Positions 16,018 to 24,123 of a stretch of 64,000 bases of DNA are shown one piece after another. The stretch covers positions 1 through 64,000 of the forward strand of contig CAJTMX010000012.1 of NCBI GenBank assembly GCA_910577235.1. The letters are read 5' to 3'. The first letter of the stretch is position 1; every line of letters begins with the position of its first letter. A model generated the notes under the pieces. It worked only from the letters and a program-made list of their open reading frames with translations, was not told the origin of the DNA and made no database searches. The translations under genes were made by a program, and so were the position numbers. This stretch comes from an uncultured Acetatifactor sp. GTDB taxonomy: Bacteria; Bacillota; Clostridia; Lachnospirales; Lachnospiraceae.

Positions 16018-16593
16018 TCAGTGTATCAGGCCCATACCGCCGTTCTCTCCGCCCATATGCAGCCACGCCTCCCCCATGATGTCCTGTTCCTCTATGGGAC
16101 CGATATTGGCGGAGCGGCTGTCCTCGCTGCTGCCGGGATTATCTCCCATGCAGAAATACTGCCCTGTCTCCAGTGTGAATTCTATTTCCGCTATTCCCGG
16201 GTCCAAGACCTTCACATCCACCCATGGACTGGCGGAACCGTTGACATACACAATCCCGTTTTGTATCAGCACCGTGTCTCCCGGACAGGCCACCACACGT
16301 TTCACATAATAGTGGCTCTTGGTGTTGCCGTTGGGCAGGAACACCACCACGTCCCCGGTCTTGGGAGTTGACAGAATGTAGCTGAAACGGTTCACATATA
16401 TCCTCTGTCCGTTGCACAGATCCGGCTCCATGGACGCGCCCACCATATTGGTATAAGTCCCAAAAAAATAAGTGAGGACCACGGCGATGAACACCGCCGT
16501 AACCATGCCGAACAGAACCACAAACACTTCCCTGACCACCAGAGGGCTGATCTTTTTTTTCCGTTTATAAAAGCTCAAACCTTTATTGCGCAT
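16018..16593 (-). CDS. lepB: signal peptidase I (second, divergent copy)
   Basis: A second type I signal peptidase of 191 residues. A basic N-terminus (YKRKKKIS) is followed by a membrane helix at about residues 22-44. The catalytic Ser lies in MVGASMEPDL, the Lys in YVKRVVACPGDTV, and box E reads MGDNPGSSEDSR. Start 16593 is chosen for the GGGAGGAAAT site directly before it. A TATACT (-10-like) at about 16615-16620 may give the downstream run its own promoter, since rplS ends in a terminator; the -35 is poor. It differs clearly from the copy at 14563-15108, so the two may prefer different substrates. Confidence 0.92.
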   Translation of the reverse strand: MRNKGLSFYKRKKKISPLVVREVFVVLFGMVTAVFIAVVLTYFFGTYTNMVGASMEPDLCNGQRIYVNRFSYILSTPKTGDVVVFLPNGNTKSHYYVKRVVACPGDTVLIQNGIVYVNGSASPWVDVKVLDPGIAEIEFTLETGQYFCMGDNPGSSEDSRSANIGPIEEQDIMGEAWLHMGGENGGMGLIH

Positions 16594-16636
16594 ATTTCCT
16601 CCCGCCCCCCTGAATATCAGTATAGCACATTCCGGT

Positions 16637-16673
16637 AAAATAGAAAAGGACAACTACAAAAAAGTAATTGTCC
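16637..16673 (-). terminator. terminator after rplS
   Basis: On the minus strand GGACAATTAC pairs with GTAGTTGTCC (16664-16673 with 16648-16657, one G-U pair) around a six-T loop. TTTTCTATTTT follows. It lies just after the rplS stop and separates rplS from the lepB-rbgA run. Confidence 0.85.
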
Positions 16674-16685
16674 CATTTCGGCAGA

Positions 16686-17033
16686 TTATCTTACCAGCTC
16701 TTTTACCTTGGCCTTCTTGCCAATCCTGTCTCTTAAGTAATTCAGCTTGGCGCGTCTCACCTTACCTCTTCTGACCACCTCGATCTTCTCAACATTGGGA
16801 GAATGTAAAGGCCAGGTCTTCTCAACGCCGATGCCGTTGGAAGTCTTTCTCACGGTAAAGGTCTCGCGGTTGCTGCCGCCCTGTCTCTTCAGGACCACGC
16901 CCTCGAACACCTGAATTCTCTCACGGTTGCCTTCCTTGATCTTACCGTATACTTTGATGGTATCGCCCACTGCGAACTCATCTACGGCAGCCTTCATCTG
17001 CTCTGCTTCGATTTCTCTGATAATATCGCTCAT
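16686..17033 (-). CDS. rplS: 50S ribosomal protein L19
   Basis: L19 sits at the interface of the 30S and 50S subunits. The 115-residue product is the normal length and shows the family core FAVGDTIKVYGKIKEGNRERIQ, EGVVLKRQGG, RETFTVRKTSNGIGVEKTWPLHSP and VRRGKVRRAKLNYLR. TAGGAGG precedes the start. It has its own promoter (17111-17139) and terminator (16637-16673), so although next to trmD it can be expressed separately at ribosomal-protein levels. Confidence 0.98.
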   Translation of the reverse strand: MSDIIREIEAEQMKAAVDEFAVGDTIKVYGKIKEGNRERIQVFEGVVLKRQGGSNRETFTVRKTSNGIGVEKTWPLHSPNVEKIEVVRRGKVRRAKLNYLRDRIGKKAKVKELVR

Positions 17034-17110
17034 TGTAAACCTCCTAAAATATACTTGATGTTCTTAATACATTCCGTAACAGAGGACCATCTCATTTTCG
17101 CAACGTTAAG

Positions 17111-17139
17111 ATTTTACCACACTCTAATACATAATGCAA
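17111..17139 (-). promoter_or_regulatory. promoter of rplS
   Basis: On the minus strand TTGCAT (17134-17139), a 17-bp spacer and TAAAAT (17111-17116) form a strong promoter about 75 bases upstream of rplS. The intervening leader could hold an L19 autoregulatory structure as known in Bacillus, but I cannot show one. Confidence 0.78.
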
Positions 17140-17164
17140 GAACTTTAGGAAAAATCTGCTGTTT

Positions 17165-18574
17165 TTATTTTTCCAGCCACCACATAGGTTCTTCGCAGAG
17201 GCACAGATTCAGTTTTTCCTGGAGCCGTATAGCGGCGGCGTTTCCCTCCCCGACCCTGCAATAGGGGACCTCGTACCGTCTCAAATGCCGGTTGATCAGC
17301 CAACTCTCCAGAGAAGACGCCAATCCCTGCCTGCGGTATGGCTCGTCCACATACAGCATCCCCATGCTGCCGTCCTCATGAAGACCGATGATACCTGCGG
17401 GACGCGTGCCACAGTCGTTTATATATACGCCGAATACGGCTCCCGCCAATATGCGCCGTCTGAGATAATCCCTGCCGCATACAGGATACCACCCGGCCGC
17501 ACGATCCAGCTCTTCTATGTTCAACGGGCGTATATCCCGATGCCGGACTCCAAGGGATTCTCTGCGTGTGAAACAGGCTTGATAGCAGACGCCGCCCACA
17601 GTCAGATCATACCGCTCCTTCAGAAAGTCTCTGACAGATTCCAGGTACACCAATATCCTTATCTTCTCCTGCAGTGCATCCCCACACTGTTCAAACAGCC
17701 CACGCGCATCCCGTTCAGACTCCGCATATAATGCGTATGTCCGGGTATTATCCACATGCAGCAGAAAGCTCCTCTCTCTGCGGCACACTTCCTGCGCCAG
17801 ATCTCTGCTCAGCAGCTCCATCAGATGGATATTTTTACGTTTCCGCACTGACATTTCCCTGATAATATCCTGCCGCGCCCGATACCCTTCATACAGGTCC
17901 GGTCTGCGCTCCCGGGTGCGCTGTAGGGATTGCTCCAGCCGCCAGGCTTGGATATTTCTGTGATTGCCGGACAGAAGCACCTCCGGCACCGGTTTGCCGT
18001 GCCAGATCTCCGGCCTGGAATACTGGGGATATTCCAGCAGATTATTGTGAAAGGACTCATTTTCGGCGGATTCTCCGTTGTGCAGTACGCCGGGGACCAG
18101 CCGGGCTATGGCGTCTATCATCACCATCGCCGGGAGTTCTCCGCCGGTCAGTACATAGTCTCCCAGCGATACATAGTCCGTAACGATCTCCTCCAGCACC
18201 CGCTCGTCCACACCCTCATAATGACCGCAGAGGAACACCAGCTCTTCTTCCCCGGCCAGTTCCCGGGCCAGACGCTGGGTAAAAGTCTTGCCCTGAGGAG
18301 TCACATAGACCGTGCGGATCTTACCTTCATGACGGCTTTCATACTCCGACGCCACCGACCGGTAGGCGTCATACACCGGCTGAGCCTGCATCAGCATCCC
18401 CGCTCCGCCCCCATAGGGATAATCGTCCACTTTCCCATGCTTATCCTCGGTATAGTCCCGGATGTTCACCATATGGAAGGACAGCTGTCCTCTCTGGGCC
18501 GCTCTGCCCAGGATACTTTGATGGAGCCCCTGCTCCAGCATCTCCGGAAAAAGTGTCAACACATGGAACCTCAT
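17165..18574 (-). CDS. trmD: tRNA (guanine-37-N1)-methyltransferase TrmD fused to a GNAT-like acetyltransferase domain
   Basis: Residues 1-245 are a complete TrmD, the SPOUT-knot enzyme that adds m1G37 to tRNAs and prevents frameshifting: DYPYGGGAGMLMQ (51-63), LCGHYEGVDERV (115-126) and YVSLGDYVLTGGELPAM (134-150). The protein does not end there, as TrmD normally does at about 240, but runs in frame to 469. Residues 405-431, GMLYVDEPYRRQGLASSLES and following, are a GNAT acetyl-CoA-binding motif (RxxG/A type), and GNAAAIRLQEKLNL (444-457) is the matching C-terminal part. Residues 250-350 are poorly recognisable. Start 18574 has GAGGAGG five bases upstream. No stop or frameshift is seen at the junction, and rimM is upstream as usual. 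Confidence 0.93.
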   Translation of the reverse strand: MRFHVLTLFPEMLEQGLHQSILGRAAQRGQLSFHMVNIRDYTEDKHGKVDDYPYGGGAGMLMQAQPVYDAYRSVASEYESRHEGKIRTVYVTPQGKTFTQRLARELAGEEELVFLCGHYEGVDERVLEEIVTDYVSLGDYVLTGGELPAMVMIDAIARLVPGVLHNGESAENESFHNNLLEYPQYSRPEIWHGKPVPEVLLSGNHRNIQAWRLEQSLQRTRERRPDLYEGYRARQDIIREMSVRKRKNIHLMELLSRDLAQEVCRRERSFLLHVDNTRTYALYAESERDARGLFEQCGDALQEKIRILVYLESVRDFLKERYDLTVGGVCYQACFTRRESLGVRHRDIRPLNIEELDRAAGWYPVCGRDYLRRRILAGAVFGVYINDCGTRPAGIIGLHEDGSMGMLYVDEPYRRQGLASSLESWLINRHLRRYEVPYCRVGEGNAAAIRLQEKLNLCLCEEPMWWLEK

Positions 18575-18617
18575 ACTATCCTCCTCACACATATTGCGAG
18601 CCTGCCTGATATACCGC

Positions 18618-19124
18618 TCAGATCAGTCCCTCCAGTACATGCACTTTCATCCTGCCCTGCTCCACATCCACGTCCAAAACACATTGCCGGATGGCAGGCA
18701 GCAACAGTTCCCGTCCGTCTGTCATACGGATCACATACACATCGTTGGCTCCCGTGGTCAGCACATCCTCCAGACTGCCGATCAGCTCATCATCCTCGTC
18801 ATAGACCTTTACACCTATCAGATCGGCGATAAAATACTCGTCTCTCCCCAGTTTCACGGCATCCTCTCTGGATACATACAGTCCAGCCTGACGGTATTTT
18901 GCCGCTTCCTCCAGCGTATCGATCCCTTTAAATTTCAGGATCACCATCTGCTTGAAGAACTTTACCTCCTCAATCTCCAGCCGGACCTTCTGCTTGCCCG
19001 TATCCAGAAGTATCTCCTTCAGCTTTTTAAAACGTTTCGCGTCATCGGTGGTGGGATAGACCTTTACCTCTCCTCTAACTCCGTGGGTGGTGGTGACCAC
19101 GCCTACCTGCAATATCTCCTCCAT
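18618..19124 (-). CDS. rimM: ribosome maturation factor RimM
   Basis: RimM helps assemble the head of the 30S subunit around S19. The 168-residue product has the N-terminal RimM barrel (LQVGVVTTTHGVRGEVKVYPTTDD) and the C-terminal PRC barrel (FIADLIGVKVYDEDDELIGSL, then LLPAIRQCVLDVD). I start at MEEILQVG (19124), seven bases after AAAGGG. The trmD gene follows after 43 bases. Upstream, a 218-bp gap with repeat-like sequence separates it from khpA, which is unusual in this otherwise tight cluster. Confidence 0.96.
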   Translation of the reverse strand: MEEILQVGVVTTTHGVRGEVKVYPTTDDAKRFKKLKEILLDTGKQKVRLEIEEVKFFKQMVILKFKGIDTLEEAAKYRQAGLYVSREDAVKLGRDEYFIADLIGVKVYDEDDELIGSLEDVLTTGANDVYVIRMTDGRELLLPAIRQCVLDVDVEQGRMKVHVLEGLI

Positions 19125-19342
19125 GCACAAGCCCTTTCCTTTTCCCGCATACCGCCGCTATGCCTGCGGCGCCGCGCCATTTGGTACACAGAATCAAATA
19201 CCCCGACCTCGGAGTATCTGCCCCTCGCGGTATTCGCCGAATGCTCGCGGGGCGCTGCACTTGGCTCATTGCTCACGGGAACAAATATGGCGAAACATAC
19301 ATAATGCATGCTCCGCCAGTCTGTTTTCTGCCTGTTGATCTC
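19125..19342. repeat. GC-rich intergenic repeat segment between khpA and rimM
   Basis: This 218-bp gap holds GC-rich, partly self-complementary sequence and no credible gene. A stretch at 19261-19282 (TTGGCTCATTGCTCACGGGA and two more bases) recurs with few changes at 36705-36725 upstream of potA. It appears to be a dispersed intergenic element inserted in the ribosomal/tRNA-modification cluster. No terminator is evident, so rpsP-khpA-rimM-trmD may still be one transcript. Confidence 0.5.
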
Positions 19343-19570
19343 TTATACGATCTCCACATCCACGATCTTGTTTTCTCTGGAAGATGCCGCTTTTACCACA
19401 GAACGTATCGCTTTTGCAATTCTGCCCTGTTTTCCGATGACCTTTCCCATATCGGAAGACGCCACATGAAGTTCTACTACGACGTTTCTGCCGTCAACCT
19501 TCTCGGTCACGACAATTTCGTCCGGATGATCTACCAGAGCCTTTGCGATCACTTCAACCAATTCTTTCAT
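19343..19570 (-). CDS. khpA: KH-domain RNA-binding protein KhpA (YlqC)
   Basis: A 75-residue single KH-domain protein. The KH signature VIGKQGRIAKAIRSVVKAA carries the GxxG loop (GKQG). In other Firmicutes KhpA pairs with KhpB (Jag) and binds RNA, affecting cell division and elongation. I start at MKELVEV (19570), preceded by GAGGGAAGT; the 23 codons upstream are not conserved. It lies between rpsP and rimM as in Bacillus. Confidence 0.94.
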   Translation of the reverse strand: MKELVEVIAKALVDHPDEIVVTEKVDGRNVVVELHVASSDMGKVIGKQGRIAKAIRSVVKAASSRENKIVDVEIV

Positions 19571-19628
19571 ACTTCCCTCTTTCCTACCGTGTTCCTGCGT
19601 TTCACAGGCGGCCTTCGACATTGCACTG

Positions 19629-19874
19629 TTATTTCTCAATACCCGCTACTTTGAAAAGCTTGCCAACTACTTCCGTGGGCTGAGCGCCGTTAGCCAGCCA
19701 TTTCTTAGCCAGCTCCTCGTTGATCTTGAAAGTGCTGGGGTCGGTGGAAGGATCATAGGTACCGATCTCCTCGATAAATCTGCCGTCTCTGGGGGAACGG
19801 GAATCCGCCACGATGATTCTATAAAAAGGCGCCTTCTTCTGTCCCATTCTTCTCAATCTGATCTTTACTGCCAT
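19629..19874 (-). CDS. rpsP: 30S ribosomal protein S16
   Basis: S16 is a small early-assembling 30S protein. The 81-residue product shows the family start MAVKIRLRRMGQKKAPFYRI and DSRSPRDGRFIEEIGTYDP. Position between ffh and khpA is the conserved order. A good GGAGG site (about 19880) precedes the start. Confidence 0.98.
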   Translation of the reverse strand: MAVKIRLRRMGQKKAPFYRIIVADSRSPRDGRFIEEIGTYDPSTDPSTFKINEELAKKWLANGAQPTEVVGKLFKVAGIEK

Positions 19875-19942
19875 TGTTCTTTACCTCCGTAATTTGCTTT
19901 ATTTTTTATATTAGGATAAGTACTTAATAAGTACTGATCGCG

Positions 19943-21307
19943 CTAAAAAGGAAACTTGCCGCCTCCCATGCCCGGGAAACCTCCCATCATCCCCCGGCGC
20001 TTACCGCCGCCAAACTGTTTCATCATCTTCTGGCTCTGTTCAAACTGCTTGATGAACCGATTGACCACACTGATATCCACACCGGCACCCTTGGCGATAC
20101 GGTGTTTCCTCCTGGGATTCAGCAGCTTGGGATTACGTCTCTCCTGGGGAGTCATGGACAGCACGATGGCCTCCATATGGGCCAGCTGCTTTTCGTCAAC
20201 CATGGATTCCAAGTCGCCGCCTTTTATCCCCATGCCGGGCAGCATACTCAGGATGCTGCCCAGGCCGCCCAGTTTACGCATCTGTTTCATGCTCTCCAGA
20301 TAGTCCTCAAAATCGAACTTACCTTTCTTCATGCGGCCCGCCATCTCCCGGCTCTTGTCCTCATCCAGATCCAGACTGGCCTGGGCCTTGTCGATCAGGG
20401 ACAGCACATCCCCCATGCCAAGTATCCTGCTGGCCATGCGGTCCGGGTAGAACTGCTCCATGTCGGAAAGCTTTTCCCCCATGCCCACGTAGAGGATGGG
20501 TTTACCGGTCACTGCCTTGATGGACAGAGCCGCGCCGCCTCTGGTGTCGCCGTCCATCTTGGTCAGCACTACGCCGTCGATGCCCACCTTCTCGTCAAAT
20601 TCTCTGGCCACATTTACTGCGTCCTGACCTGTCATGGCGTCCACCACCAGCAATGTCTGATGCACCGCGATCCGCTCCTTGATCTCCTGGAGCTCGCCCA
20701 TCATCTCCTCGTCCACGTGCAGACGTCCCGCCGTATCCAGAATCACCACATTATGTCCGTTCTTCTGTGCGTAAGCCACGGCTTCTCCGGCAATCTCCAC
20801 CGGCTTGTGATCGCATCCCATGGAAAAGACTTCCACTTCCTGTTTCTGTCCGTTGATCTGCAGCTGCTCCACAGCGGCAGGTCTGTAGACGTCACAGGCC
20901 ACCAGCAGGGACTTCTTGCCCTTCAGTTTCAGCTTGCCCGCGATCTTGGCGGTGGCGGTGGTCTTACCTGCGCCCTGCAGGCCGGCCATCATAATGACGG
21001 TAACGGACTTTCCCGGCTGCATGGCAATCTCCGTGGTCTCGCTGCCCATCAGGGCAATCAACTCCTCGTTTACGATCTTGATCACCATCTGCCCGGGGTT
21101 TAGGCCGTTCATCACATCCTGCCCCACTGCCCGTTCTTCCACGGCTTTGATAAACTGCTTTACCACCCGGAAATTAACATCGGCCTCAAGCAAAGCCATC
21201 TTCACTTCTTTCAGAGCGGTGCGCACGTCCTCCTCTGTGAGACGTCCCTTGCTCCGCAGATTCTTAAAAACATTTTGAAGTTTGTCGGTCAGACTTTCAA
21301 ATGCCAT
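19943..21307 (-). CDS. ffh: signal recognition particle protein Ffh
   Basis: Ffh binds signal sequences and 4.5S/SRP RNA and delivers ribosomes to FtsY. The 454-residue protein has the N and G domains (GLQGAGKTTATAKIAGKL, DTAGRLHVDEEMM, TKMDGDTRGGAAL) and a Met/Gly-rich M domain ending GGGKRRGMMGGFPGMGGGKF. I start at MAFESLTDKLQ (21307), the usual family start, with GGGAAA upstream. It follows ylxM, whose product in streptococci assists SRP function; its receptor FtsY is encoded at 24124-25080. Confidence 0.97.
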   Translation of the reverse strand: MAFESLTDKLQNVFKNLRSKGRLTEEDVRTALKEVKMALLEADVNFRVVKQFIKAVEERAVGQDVMNGLNPGQMVIKIVNEELIALMGSETTEIAMQPGKSVTVIMMAGLQGAGKTTATAKIAGKLKLKGKKSLLVACDVYRPAAVEQLQINGQKQEVEVFSMGCDHKPVEIAGEAVAYAQKNGHNVVILDTAGRLHVDEEMMGELQEIKERIAVHQTLLVVDAMTGQDAVNVAREFDEKVGIDGVVLTKMDGDTRGGAALSIKAVTGKPILYVGMGEKLSDMEQFYPDRMASRILGMGDVLSLIDKAQASLDLDEDKSREMAGRMKKGKFDFEDYLESMKQMRKLGGLGSILSMLPGMGIKGGDLESMVDEKQLAHMEAIVLSMTPQERRNPKLLNPRRKHRIAKGAGVDISVVNRFIKQFEQSQKMMKQFGGGKRRGMMGGFPGMGGGKFPF

Positions 21308-21372
21308 GCTTTTCCCATTTACCCTTCTTGCCAATTCCTGCAAGAGCAGGAAACGCGTTTCTCTAACAGGAA

Positions 21373-21711
21373 CTACAGTTGCTGCAGCAATTCCTCAGCC
21401 AGACGGTGAATCTCCGGCAGACTGTCCGCGGCCTGGTCCGGCTCCCGGGCCAGTTCAATGATCTTTGCAACTTTTTCCCTGGCGTTCATAAACTTTTCCA
21501 CCAGCCGCAGCTTGGATTCATACTCCCGCAGGATCTTGTCGCAGCGGCGTATCAGGTCATGCACACCCTGTCTGCTTATTCCTCTGTCCTGAGCGATCTC
21601 TCCCAGCGACAGATCGTTGCACACCGCGTCCTCATAGATACTGCGCTGGTGCTCGGTCAGCAGTTCCCCATAGAAATCATACAAAAGCGCCTGCTGATAT
21701 ATTTTCTCCAT
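21373..21711 (-). CDS. ylxM: SRP-associated helix-turn-helix protein YlxM
   Basis: A 112-residue UPF0122 protein. MEKIYQQALLYDFYGELLTEHQRSIYEDAVCNDLSLGEIAQ followed by a sigma-factor-like helix-turn-helix (DRGISRQGVHDLIRRCDKIL) is diagnostic. It is the constant upstream partner of ffh and modulates SRP in streptococci. Start 21711 matches the family start, with AGAGG upstream. It is the first gene after the promoter at 21767-21795, so it probably heads the ylxM-ffh-rpsP-khpA-rimM-trmD operon. Confidence 0.94.
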   Translation of the reverse strand: MEKIYQQALLYDFYGELLTEHQRSIYEDAVCNDLSLGEIAQDRGISRQGVHDLIRRCDKILREYESKLRLVEKFMNAREKVAKIIELAREPDQAADSLPEIHRLAEELLQQL

Positions 21712-21766
21712 GCGACTTACCTCTTCTCTGCCTGGGTTTCGCAAGCCCGGCACACTCACCTTTGCC

Positions 21767-21795
21767 ATGATACAACAGATGCGGGCGTCTGTCAA
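21767..21795 (-). promoter_or_regulatory. promoter of the ylxM-ffh-rpsP operon
   Basis: On the minus strand a consensus TTGACA (21790-21795), a 17-bp spacer and TATCAT (21767-21772) stand about 50 bases upstream of ylxM. It is placed to drive ylxM through trmD. Confidence 0.85.
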
Positions 21796-21821
21796 GTATT
21801 TTTTCTTTACACCAAAATTTT

Positions 21822-22694
21822 TTACAGCTTTTCGCTGAAATAACTCTTATACCCCTCTCCGTAGATCTCCGTGGCGCTGGTGACGATCATAAACGCCTGG
21901 GGATCTTCCTCCTTGACGATCACTTCCGCCTTGGGCGCCGTGACTTTTTTCACCGCGCACATGATCACCTCTTTTTCCTTGCCGCTGAAAGCTCCCGAGC
22001 CATGCACATGGGTCACGCCGATATCCAGCTCCTCCAGCAGACGCCGGGTGATCTGCTCCGAGTGATCACTGATGATAAAGATCAGCTTGGCCTCATCCCT
22101 GCCATAGAGTACCAGATCCAGCACCAGGGAGATCACAAAGACCGCCAGTCCGGCATAGAGCGCCACATCTATATCCTTGAACACAAAAGCGGACAGAGCC
22201 ACTATAACGGCGTCCATAGTCAAAAACAGACCGCCGGTCCTGAGATGAGGCATTTTGATCCGCAGCAGCTTGATAATGATGTCCGTTCCTCCGGTGGTGG
22301 CTCCCGCTTTGAACACCCAGCCTATTCCCACCGCCGCCAGACCGCCGCCGGCCAGGGCGGCCAGAAACGGGTCCGTGGTCACTGTTTTCACCCCGGAGAG
22401 CAGATTGGTAAACAGCGATATCAGCACTGTGCAATATATCGTGGACAGACTGAAACGCAGGCCGAATTTCCAGGTCCCCAGGATCAAAATCGGTATATTG
22501 ATGAGCAGGATCAGCGTACCTGTCTCCACCGGAATCAGGCGGTTTAGGATGATGGCGATACCGGTCACGCCTCCGGGCGCCAGAGAGTTGGGGTCTAAAA
22601 ACAGACTGACCCCGGCTGAATATATGGCGCAAGCCACGGTTATCAGCAGATAGTTCAGCGCCGTTTTGGGGGCACTGCTCTTAATTTTCTTCAT
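21822..22694 (-). CDS. YitT family membrane protein (DUF161/DUF2179)
   Basis: A 290-residue protein with about five membrane helices in the first 200 residues (for example 14-34, 54-72 and 176-196), including the family's GGVTGIAIILN and GATTGGTDIIIKLL motifs. The cytosolic C-terminal DUF2179 domain starts near KLIFIISDHSEQI. Family members are widespread in Firmicutes and suspected transporters or sensors; no substrate is established. It lies between the ilvA terminator and ylxM and is not part of the Bacillus order at this site. Confidence 0.88.
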   Translation of the reverse strand: MKKIKSSAPKTALNYLLITVACAIYSAGVSLFLDPNSLAPGGVTGIAIILNRLIPVETGTLILLINIPILILGTWKFGLRFSLSTIYCTVLISLFTNLLSGVKTVTTDPFLAALAGGGLAAVGIGWVFKAGATTGGTDIIIKLLRIKMPHLRTGGLFLTMDAVIVALSAFVFKDIDVALYAGLAVFVISLVLDLVLYGRDEAKLIFIISDHSEQITRRLLEELDIGVTHVHGSGAFSGKEKEVIMCAVKKVTAPKAEVIVKEEDPQAFMIVTSATEIYGEGYKSYFSEKL

Positions 22695-22723
22695 CGCGTA
22701 GTCCTCCGATCGTTGTTCTTGTG

Positions 22724-22755
22724 ATAAAAAATCCGCATATCTTCATATGCGGATT
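22724..22755 (-). terminator. terminator after ilvA
   Basis: On the minus strand AATCCGCATAT (22745-22755) pairs perfectly with ATATGCGGATT (22730-22740) around GAAG, followed by a T-run. It lies about 130 bases after the ilvA stop and 30 bases before the yitT-like start, so it could also act as an attenuator of that gene. Confidence 0.85.
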
Positions 22756-22886
22756 CATAATCAGTATACAGCATTCCTGCTCTATTATACTTCTTTTCCC
22801 GCCGCAGTCCGTCAAAGCTTTGCGGCCGGCGCGCCGGTGTACCGTGGCGCTCCCTCTCAGCCCAATGGCGTTAACCCCATTGTACA

Positions 22887-24098
22887 CTAGATATTGGTGC
22901 GGACCAGCTTGGGCTTGTATCCGCCTCTCTCCAGCGCCTGGATGATCTGATGCTTATGTTCTGTACCGAATGCCTCCAGTGTGATCCTCAGTTCCACGGC
23001 CGCGTTACGGTTGGTGGAGACAAACTGATTGTGTTCCAGTTTTATCACATTGCCGCTCTCGCCTGCGATGACTCCGGCCACCCGGCAGAGCTCTCCCGGC
23101 TTGTCCGGCAACAGCACGGACACCGAAAATATCCTGTCCCGGAAAATAAGTCCCTGCTGCACCACGGAGGACATGGTGATCACGTCCATATTGCCGCCGC
23201 TTAATATGGCCACCACTTTTTTATCCTTTACATCCAGATGCTTGACCGCCGCCACCGACAAAAGGCCCGAATTCTCCACCACCATCTTGTGATTCTCCAC
23301 CATGTCCAGAAAAGCCACCACCAACTCCTCGTCCTCAACGGTGATAATATCGTCCAGATTCTGCTGTATATAGGGGAACAGCTGGCTGCCGGGGGTTTTT
23401 ACCGCCGTGCCGTCCGCGATGGTGTTCACCGTGGGCAGCGTGGTAACTTTTCCGGCCTTTATGGATTCCTGCATACAGTTGGCCCCTGCGGGTTCCACGC
23501 CGATGACCTGTATCTTGGGATTCAGCAGCTTGGCCAGGGTGGATACTCCGGTGGCAAGTCCGCCGCCGCCGATGGGCACCAGGATATAATCCACCAGCGG
23601 AAGCTCTTTTACGATCTCCATGGCTATGGTGCCCTGGCCTGTGGCCACCGTCAGATCGTCGAAGGGATGGATGAATGTGTAGCCGTGTTCCTCCGCCAGC
23701 TCATAGGCCTTGGCGCAGGCCTCGTCATATACGTCTCCGTACAGCACCACCTCCGCGCCATAGCTCTTGGTGCGGTTCACCTTCATAAGGGGCGTGGTGG
23801 TAGGCATGACAATGGTGGCCTTGGCCCCGTAGCACTGCGCCGCGTAGGCCACGCCCTGGGCATGGTTGCCCGCGGAGGCAGTGATCAGGCCCTTGGCTCT
23901 CTCCTCCTGGGTCAATGTGCTCATCTTGTAATACGCGCCTCTCACCTTATAGGCTCCTGTAAACTGCATATTTTCCGGTTTCAGATACACTTTGTTGCCG
24001 CTGAGGCCGCTGAGAAAATCACTGTATATCAGTTTCGTCTCCAGTGTGACCCGTTTCACGGTCTCACAGGCATTCTCAAATTGATCCAATGTCAGCAT
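22887..24098 (-). CDS. ilvA: threonine ammonia-lyase with C-terminal ACT domain
   Basis: The PLP enzyme deaminates threonine to 2-oxobutanoate, either for isoleucine synthesis or for threonine breakdown. The 403-residue chain has the PLP Lys51 in FTGAYKVRGAYYKM and the Gly-rich phosphate loop GGGGLATGVS. A single ACT-like domain at about 325-403 begins VSVLLPDKPGEL. One ACT domain and this length fit the shorter TdcB/IlvA form. It follows ftsY by only 25 bases and is probably cotranscribed with smc-ftsY, an unusual place. No leader peptide or T-box is seen. Confidence 0.9.
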   Translation of the reverse strand: MLTLDQFENACETVKRVTLETKLIYSDFLSGLSGNKVYLKPENMQFTGAYKVRGAYYKMSTLTQEERAKGLITASAGNHAQGVAYAAQCYGAKATIVMPTTTPLMKVNRTKSYGAEVVLYGDVYDEACAKAYELAEEHGYTFIHPFDDLTVATGQGTIAMEIVKELPLVDYILVPIGGGGLATGVSTLAKLLNPKIQVIGVEPAGANCMQESIKAGKVTTLPTVNTIADGTAVKTPGSQLFPYIQQNLDDIITVEDEELVVAFLDMVENHKMVVENSGLLSVAAVKHLDVKDKKVVAILSGGNMDVITMSSVVQQGLIFRDRIFSVSVLLPDKPGELCRVAGVIAGESGNVIKLEHNQFVSTNRNAAVELRITLEAFGTEHKHQIIQALERGGYKPKLVRTNI

Positions 24099-24123
24099 AT
24101 TTCCATCTCCTTATCCATAGTTT

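Noticed and set aside
14749..16371. Plus-strand open frame of 540 codons over lepB-rbgA
   Set aside because: Antisense to three well-supported genes, no start signal, no recognisable domain.
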